Shown here one piece after another: positions 60,313 to 64,000 of a DNA stretch of 64,000 nucleotides (within the stretch, counting starts at the first letter, position 1; each line of letters opens with the position of its first letter). The notes under the pieces are model-generated. The model was not told the DNA's origin and ran no database searches. It worked only from the letters and a program-made list of their open reading frames with translations. Source of the DNA: Azospirillum brasilense (GTDB lineage Bacteria; Pseudomonadota; Alphaproteobacteria; Azospirillales; Azospirillaceae); the NCBI RefSeq assembly GCF_007827815.1, contig NZ_VITH01000007.1, forward strand, positions 124,001 to 188,000, written 5' to 3'. A program made the translations under genes and the position numbers.

Positions 60313-60801
60313 TCAAGCTTCGTTTCGCAATGCGGAAACGTTTCCGCCCTCCGCGGCCACGGCGCCGGGCGCCGCGTCCTGCGGCTCCGGGCGGGACGGC
60401 GAGGGGCGGGTGACGATGTACGCGGCAACCGCCGCCATGCAGGTTCCGGCCAGGATGGGGACCAGCGGGCGGCTGGCGGTCAGCGCGACGATCGCCCAGC
60501 TCACCCCCATGCCGATCAGCGCCGCCGCCTTGGCCTTGCGGGGGATCGCCCCTTCGGACTGCCAATCGCGCAGCAGCGGGCCGAAGCGCGGGTCGCGGTA
60601 CAGCCGGTCGCGGAGCGCCGGGCTGCTCTTGGCGAAAGCCCCGGCGGCCAGCAGCAGGAACGGGGTGGTCGGCAGGAGCGGCAGCACCGTGCCGGCGATG
60701 CCAAGCCCGACCGCGGCGTAGCCCAGCGCCAGCCACATCCGGCGCCGCAGGGGCGAGGCGCAGATGGGGTCGTCCTCCGGAGGGGCGGTCTGGTCATCCA
60801 T
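60313..60801 (-). CDS. DUF454/YbaN family membrane protein
   Basis: This 162-residue inner-membrane protein shows the family core: LGYAAVGLGIAGTVLPLLPTTPFLLLAAGAF, abridged to GxxLPLLPTTPFLLLA, then DPRFGPLLRDWQSEGAIPRKAKAAAL. Its function is unknown. Two to three further hydrophobic segments lie in the C-terminal half, and the tail is Pro/Ala-rich. It is 18 nt upstream, in orientation, of nothing obvious; the YqaA-like gene precedes it on the same strand with an 18-nt gap. Confidence 0.9.
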   Translation of the reverse strand: MDDQTAPPEDDPICASPLRRRMWLALGYAAVGLGIAGTVLPLLPTTPFLLLAAGAFAKSSPALRDRLYRDPRFGPLLRDWQSEGAIPRKAKAAALIGMGVSWAIVALTASRPLVPILAGTCMAAVAAYIVTRPSPSRPEPQDAAPGAVAAEGGNVSALRNEA

Positions 60802-60819
60802 GGGGTGAATGTAGGACGC

Positions 60820-61245
60820 TCACAGGGCCAGGACCAGCGCCGCGTAGCGGGCGGCTTTGCCCGCCGTGACCAGCAGCAGGAAAATCCGGATGTCCACCCG
60901 CAGGATGCCGGCCACCAGCGTCAGCGGATCGCCGATCACGGGCATCCAGGCGAGCAGCAGCGACCACACGCCGAAGCGCTGGTACCAGCGGGTGGCCCGC
61001 GCGACCATCGTGGCGGGAACCGGAAACCAGCGGCGGTCCTGGAAATGCATCAGGTAGCGGCCGAGCGCCCAATTGACGACCGATCCCAGCACGTTGCCCG
61101 CCGTGGCGAACAGCAGAAGCGCCAGATGATCGTAGTTGCCGGAGGCGTGCATGCCGACCAGCAGGATTTCCGATTGCGCCGGGAAGATGGTCGCGGCGAG
61201 GAACGCGGTCAGGAACAGCCCGCCGTAGGCGGCGATTTCGGGCAT
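60820..61245 (-). CDS. YqaA-like (DedA/SNARE-associated) membrane protein
   Basis: This 141-residue inner-membrane protein has about four hydrophobic segments. YGGLFLTAFLAATIFPAQSEILLV is the typical start (AFLAATxxPxxSE), then NVLGSVVNWALGRYL and LLAWMPVIGDPLTLVAGILR. Such proteins are distant DedA relatives. The start at ATG 61245 gives the family length; an in-frame ATG at 61302 would add 19 residues. The promoter region is shared with the divergent histidine kinase. Confidence 0.85.
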   Translation of the reverse strand: MPEIAAYGGLFLTAFLAATIFPAQSEILLVGMHASGNYDHLALLLFATAGNVLGSVVNWALGRYLMHFQDRRWFPVPATMVARATRWYQRFGVWSLLLAWMPVIGDPLTLVAGILRVDIRIFLLLVTAGKAARYAALVLAL

Positions 61246-61468
61246 GCGGCGGGCGGTCCTTCCGGGCGAGGGGGCGGCGGAGGCTAGAACATGGGTGCGC
61301 ATACAGGATTGCGGGAGGCGCCATGGTGCAGGTGCGGTGATCTGGTGTAGATTCATTTTGCGTGAATTCGCAGCGGATCGACGCGGAATGCCCAACCCGT
61401 CTCGCGCGGTGGGCGCCGTCTTGGGGACTCGCAGGGCTGTCTTAGGGAATGAAGGGGAGTGTTCGCGG

Positions 61469-63829
61469 ATGGCCGCTGCCGGGCTTGCCCGCTTCGATGC
61501 CGACGGGCACCTGATCTGGGCCAACGCCGTGTTCCGGGCGTCGCTGGGCGGTTGTCCAGGTGACCGCCTCGATGCCCTTTTGGCCGCGCATCCGGCCTGT
61601 GGGGACGCGGCGTCGGCGGCGGATCGGCTGCGCGCCGGCCGGCCAGTGGCGCTCGCGGCGTCGCCCGGCGGCGGGCGTCCGACGCTGATCCCGGCGGAAG
61701 GCGAGGGCGGCGAACTGGTGCTGACCCTTGCCGATGACGGCGCCCTGGCGGTCCCGCCGGACGAGACCGGGTTCATCGGTCTGGAGGACCTGCTGGGCGA
61801 CCGGGCCGGCGAGGCGGAGCGGGCGATCATGCAGGCCATCGCCGTTCCCCTGGTGGTGACGCGGCTGTCCGACGGACTGGTGATGGCGGTCAACCAGCCC
61901 GCCGGCCTGCTGTTCGGTGTGCCGCTCGACGCGGTGGTGGGGCGCAGCTTCGCCAGCGATTACTACACCGACCCGGCGGAGCGGGAGCGGCTGCTCACCG
62001 CCCTGCGCGACGGGGCCGGCAGTGTGGACGGTTTCGAGACGCGGCTGTGCCGGCCCGACGGCAGCGACCTCTGGGCGATGGTGTCCGCCCGGCGCTTCCG
62101 CTTCCGTGGCGAGAGCGCCATGCTGGCCTGCATCAGCGACATCTCCGCCCGCAAGCGCACCGAACAGGCGCTCGAAGCCCAGTGGGACCAGACCCGGGCG
62201 GTTCTCAACGGGCTGGGCCAGGGCGTGATGGCGTTCGACCGGGCGCTGCGCCTGGTCGCCTGGAACGGACGCGTCACGGAACTGCTGGGGCTGGAACCGG
62301 AAGCCCTCGGCTACCACACACCCTACGCCGCCATTGCCCGGCGGGTCGCGCAGGGGCTGGCCTTCGGGCCGGGGAGCGTGTGCCCCGCCGCCGTGCCCGA
62401 CGATCAGCCCATGGAAGGGGCCGGCGCCGGGGCCGGCGCGTCCGCGGCCCTCGGCGTGCCGCTTCCCGTCCGGCCCGCTCCGGACGATCGGGCCTGGGAA
62501 TGCACCCGGTCCGACGGGCAGGTTCTGGAATTCCTGATCCGGCCCCTGCCGGACGGCGGATTCGTCGTCACCTACACCGACGTGACCGAGCGGCGGAACG
62601 CCGAGCGGGAGATCATTGCCAGCCGGGAGCTGTTCGAGCTGGCCATCCGGGCGGCGCGCGAAGGCATTTCGCAATGGGACCTGCGCACGGGGCAACTGTG
62701 GCTGTCGCCCTACTGGTGGGGAATGCTCGGCTACGGCGAGAGCGAGATGGTCAACACCGCCGCCCGCTGGACCGAGCTGATCCTGCCCGAGGACCGCGAG
62801 TTGTCGATGCATATGGCCCGCGATCTCGTCAACGGGGTGGTGAACGAGTGCCAGTTCGTCCAGCGCTTCCGCCACAAGCGCGGGACCGTGGTCCATATGC
62901 TGACCCGGGCCATCCGCGTCCTCGGTCCGGACGGAGCGCTCTTCCGCATCGTCGGTTCGCACACCGACGTGTCGGACCGGGTCCACGCGGAGGAGCGCGT
63001 CCACGCCGCGCGGGAGGAAGCCGAACGCGCGCTCCGCGACCTGAAGGAGGCCCAGGCCCATCTGATCCAGTCCGAGAAGATGGCGGCGCTGGGATCCCTG
63101 GTGGCCGGGGTGGCGCACGAGATCAACACGCCCATCGGCATCGCCCTGACCGGCGCCTCGCTGGTGGCGGAGCGCACCCGCCTCATCCGGCGCGATTTCG
63201 AGGCGGGAACGCTGCGCCGGCCCGATTTCGCCGACTTCCTTGAGATGGCGGGGGAGGCGGCGCAGCTGATGCTGCTGAACATCGACCGCGCCGCCCAGCT
63301 CATCCAGAGCTTCAAGCAGATCGCCGTGGATCAGGCGAGCGAGGAGCGCCGCGTCTTCGACCTGCGCGACTACATCGACGAGGTCCTGCGCAGCCTGGGC
63401 GTCCGCATCAAGCGGGCGGCCCACGGCGTGGAGGTGGATTGCCCGGCGGACCTGCTGATCGACGGCTATCCGGGGGCGCTCAGCCAGGTGTTGACCAACC
63501 TGGTGATGAACTCGATCATCCACGGCTACGCCCCGGGGCAGCACGGCCTGCTGCGCGTCTCCGCGCGCGGGGTGGGCGCTGACGAGGTGGAGCTGATCTA
63601 CGCCGACGACGGACGGGGCATCCCGGCCGAACTGCACGGCAAGGTGTTCGAACCCTTCTTCACCACCAGCCGCGGCACGGGGGGCAGCGGGCTGGGGCTG
63701 AACATCGTCTACAACATCGTCACCCGCAAGCTGAGGGGCCGCATCGCGCTGGACAGCGCGCCGGGCCGCGGCACCGCCTTCACCTTGCGCTTCCCCCGCG
63801 TCGCGCCGGCGGACCGTGCCCCGGCCTGA
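61469..63829 (+). CDS. Multi-PAS sensor histidine kinase (soluble)
   Basis: This 786-residue kinase has no membrane segment. Several PAS-like domains fill the first 500 residues: MAAAGLARFDADGHLIWAN, VVTRLSDGLVMAVNQPAGLLFG with CISDISARKR, NGLGQGVMAFDRALRLVAWN with TDVTERR, and FELAIRAAREGISQWDLRTG with GSHTDVSDR. A coiled coil leads to the dimerisation domain with His550 in GVAHEINTPIG, then N box NLVMNSIIHG, G1 DDGRGI and G2 GGSGLGLNIV. ATG 61469 has AAGGGGAG upstream; the in-frame ATG at 61388 is less likely. No response regulator is adjacent. Confidence 0.93.
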   Translation: MAAAGLARFDADGHLIWANAVFRASLGGCPGDRLDALLAAHPACGDAASAADRLRAGRPVALAASPGGGRPTLIPAEGEGGELVLTLADDGALAVPPDETGFIGLEDLLGDRAGEAERAIMQAIAVPLVVTRLSDGLVMAVNQPAGLLFGVPLDAVVGRSFASDYYTDPAERERLLTALRDGAGSVDGFETRLCRPDGSDLWAMVSARRFRFRGESAMLACISDISARKRTEQALEAQWDQTRAVLNGLGQGVMAFDRALRLVAWNGRVTELLGLEPEALGYHTPYAAIARRVAQGLAFGPGSVCPAAVPDDQPMEGAGAGAGASAALGVPLPVRPAPDDRAWECTRSDGQVLEFLIRPLPDGGFVVTYTDVTERRNAEREIIASRELFELAIRAAREGISQWDLRTGQLWLSPYWWGMLGYGESEMVNTAARWTELILPEDRELSMHMARDLVNGVVNECQFVQRFRHKRGTVVHMLTRAIRVLGPDGALFRIVGSHTDVSDRVHAEERVHAAREEAERALRDLKEAQAHLIQSEKMAALGSLVAGVAHEINTPIGIALTGASLVAERTRLIRRDFEAGTLRRPDFADFLEMAGEAAQLMLLNIDRAAQLIQSFKQIAVDQASEERRVFDLRDYIDEVLRSLGVRIKRAAHGVEVDCPADLLIDGYPGALSQVLTNLVMNSIIHGYAPGQHGLLRVSARGVGADEVELIYADDGRGIPAELHGKVFEPFFTTSRGTGGSGLGLNIVYNIVTRKLRGRIALDSAPGRGTAFTLRFPRVAPADRAPA

Positions 63830-63859
63830 CGGCGCCGCGGAGCCTCGTCGGGCGACTCG

Positions 63860-64000
63860 TTACTGGGCGTCCACCCAGGCGATGCGCAGGATGTTGGTGT
63901 TGCCGGGGGTGCCGAAGGGCACGCCGGCGGTGATGACCAGCCGCTGCCCCTCCACCGCCAGCCCGTCCTCGTAGGCGCAGCGGGCGGCCTTCTGAACCAT
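63860..64000 (-). CDS. pyk: Pyruvate kinase, C-terminal end (5' part outside the window)
   Basis: The last 46 codons of a pyruvate kinase read from the right edge: ALVITAGVPFGTPGNTNILRIAWVDAQ-like ending, with the typical GVPFGTPGNTN motif of the C-terminal domain and a TAA stop at 63860-63862. The frame is open at the window edge, so the ATG at 63998-64000 is internal. Confidence 0.9.
   Translation of the reverse strand: MVQKAARCAYEDGLAVEGQRLVITAGVPFGTPGNTNILRIAWVDAQ

Noticed and set aside
61442..63637. 731-codon minus-strand frame opposite the histidine kinase
   Set aside because: It is a composition-driven shadow of the kinase codons; no domain is visible.

Overview
The window is a gene-dense stretch of GC-rich chromosome. 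Gene content suggests a metabolically versatile alphaproteobacterium of the Rhodospirillales, most like Azospirillum. The pointers are a PhyR-type general stress regulator, FNR-type boxes in front of ccoG and nnrS, two NnrS proteins, a poly(3-hydroxybutyrate)-depolymerase-like esterase, a GH13-GlgE fusion and Liv-type transporters. This is inferred from gene content; no rRNA or other phylogenetic marker is present. I saw no tRNA, rRNA, CRISPR array, insertion sequence or prophage.

1-10.4 kb: the end of ilvB, then ilvH and ilvC (branched-chain amino acid synthesis), a clear terminator, phoU on the minus strand, a UPF0114 membrane protein, and the cell-shape operon mreB-mreC-mreD-mrdA without rodA, facing a chemoreceptor. 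10.6-12 kb: a DedA protein and a LysE-type exporter. 12.2-20.7 kb: a complete nucleoside uptake and breakdown operon, made of a BMP-family binding protein, a double ATPase, two permeases, cdd, a purine nucleoside phosphorylase, deoC and deoA. 20.7-24.2 kb: a membrane-domain/FAD-oxidoreductase fusion, a DMT exporter and a STAS protein.

24.4-29.0 kb is the most interesting locus. A textbook TPP riboswitch precedes a branched-chain-amino-acid-type (Liv) ABC transporter whose LivM and LivG parts are one polypeptide. Riboswitch control predicts that the substrate is thiamine or a thiamine precursor, although the proteins look like amino-acid transporters. A dispersed palindromic repeat lies in frame at the start of the fusion gene.

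29-41 kb: a secreted protein of unknown function, a CLC channel, a PHB-depolymerase-like esterase with a ribbon-helix-helix regulator, two different PPK2 polyphosphate kinases, a GH13-GlgE fusion and an EAL phosphodiesterase. 41-50 kb: an orphan form-II CoxL-like molybdenum hydroxylase, SRAP, a nuclease-like protein, PhyR, a GlsB/YeaQ membrane protein, rpe, a ModE-like regulator, and a divergent alcohol dehydrogenase/HxlR pair with a perfect palindrome between them, followed by NnrS. 50-64 kb: a glycosyltransferase-like protein, a tight three-gene operon (HIBADH-like, SDR, threonine-dehydratase-like), a methyltransferase, a DUF1127-like mini-protein, a HAD phosphatase, a second NnrS, mogA, ccoG, DUF454 and YqaA membrane proteins, a PAS histidine kinase and the end of pyk.

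Three regulatory themes recur: FNR/CRP-type palindromes before nnrS and ccoG; EcfG-like promoters (GGAAC-N16-NGTT) before the DedA, GlsB/YeaQ and GH13-GlgE genes, with PhyR in the same window; and a GC-rich palindromic repeat family between and within genes.
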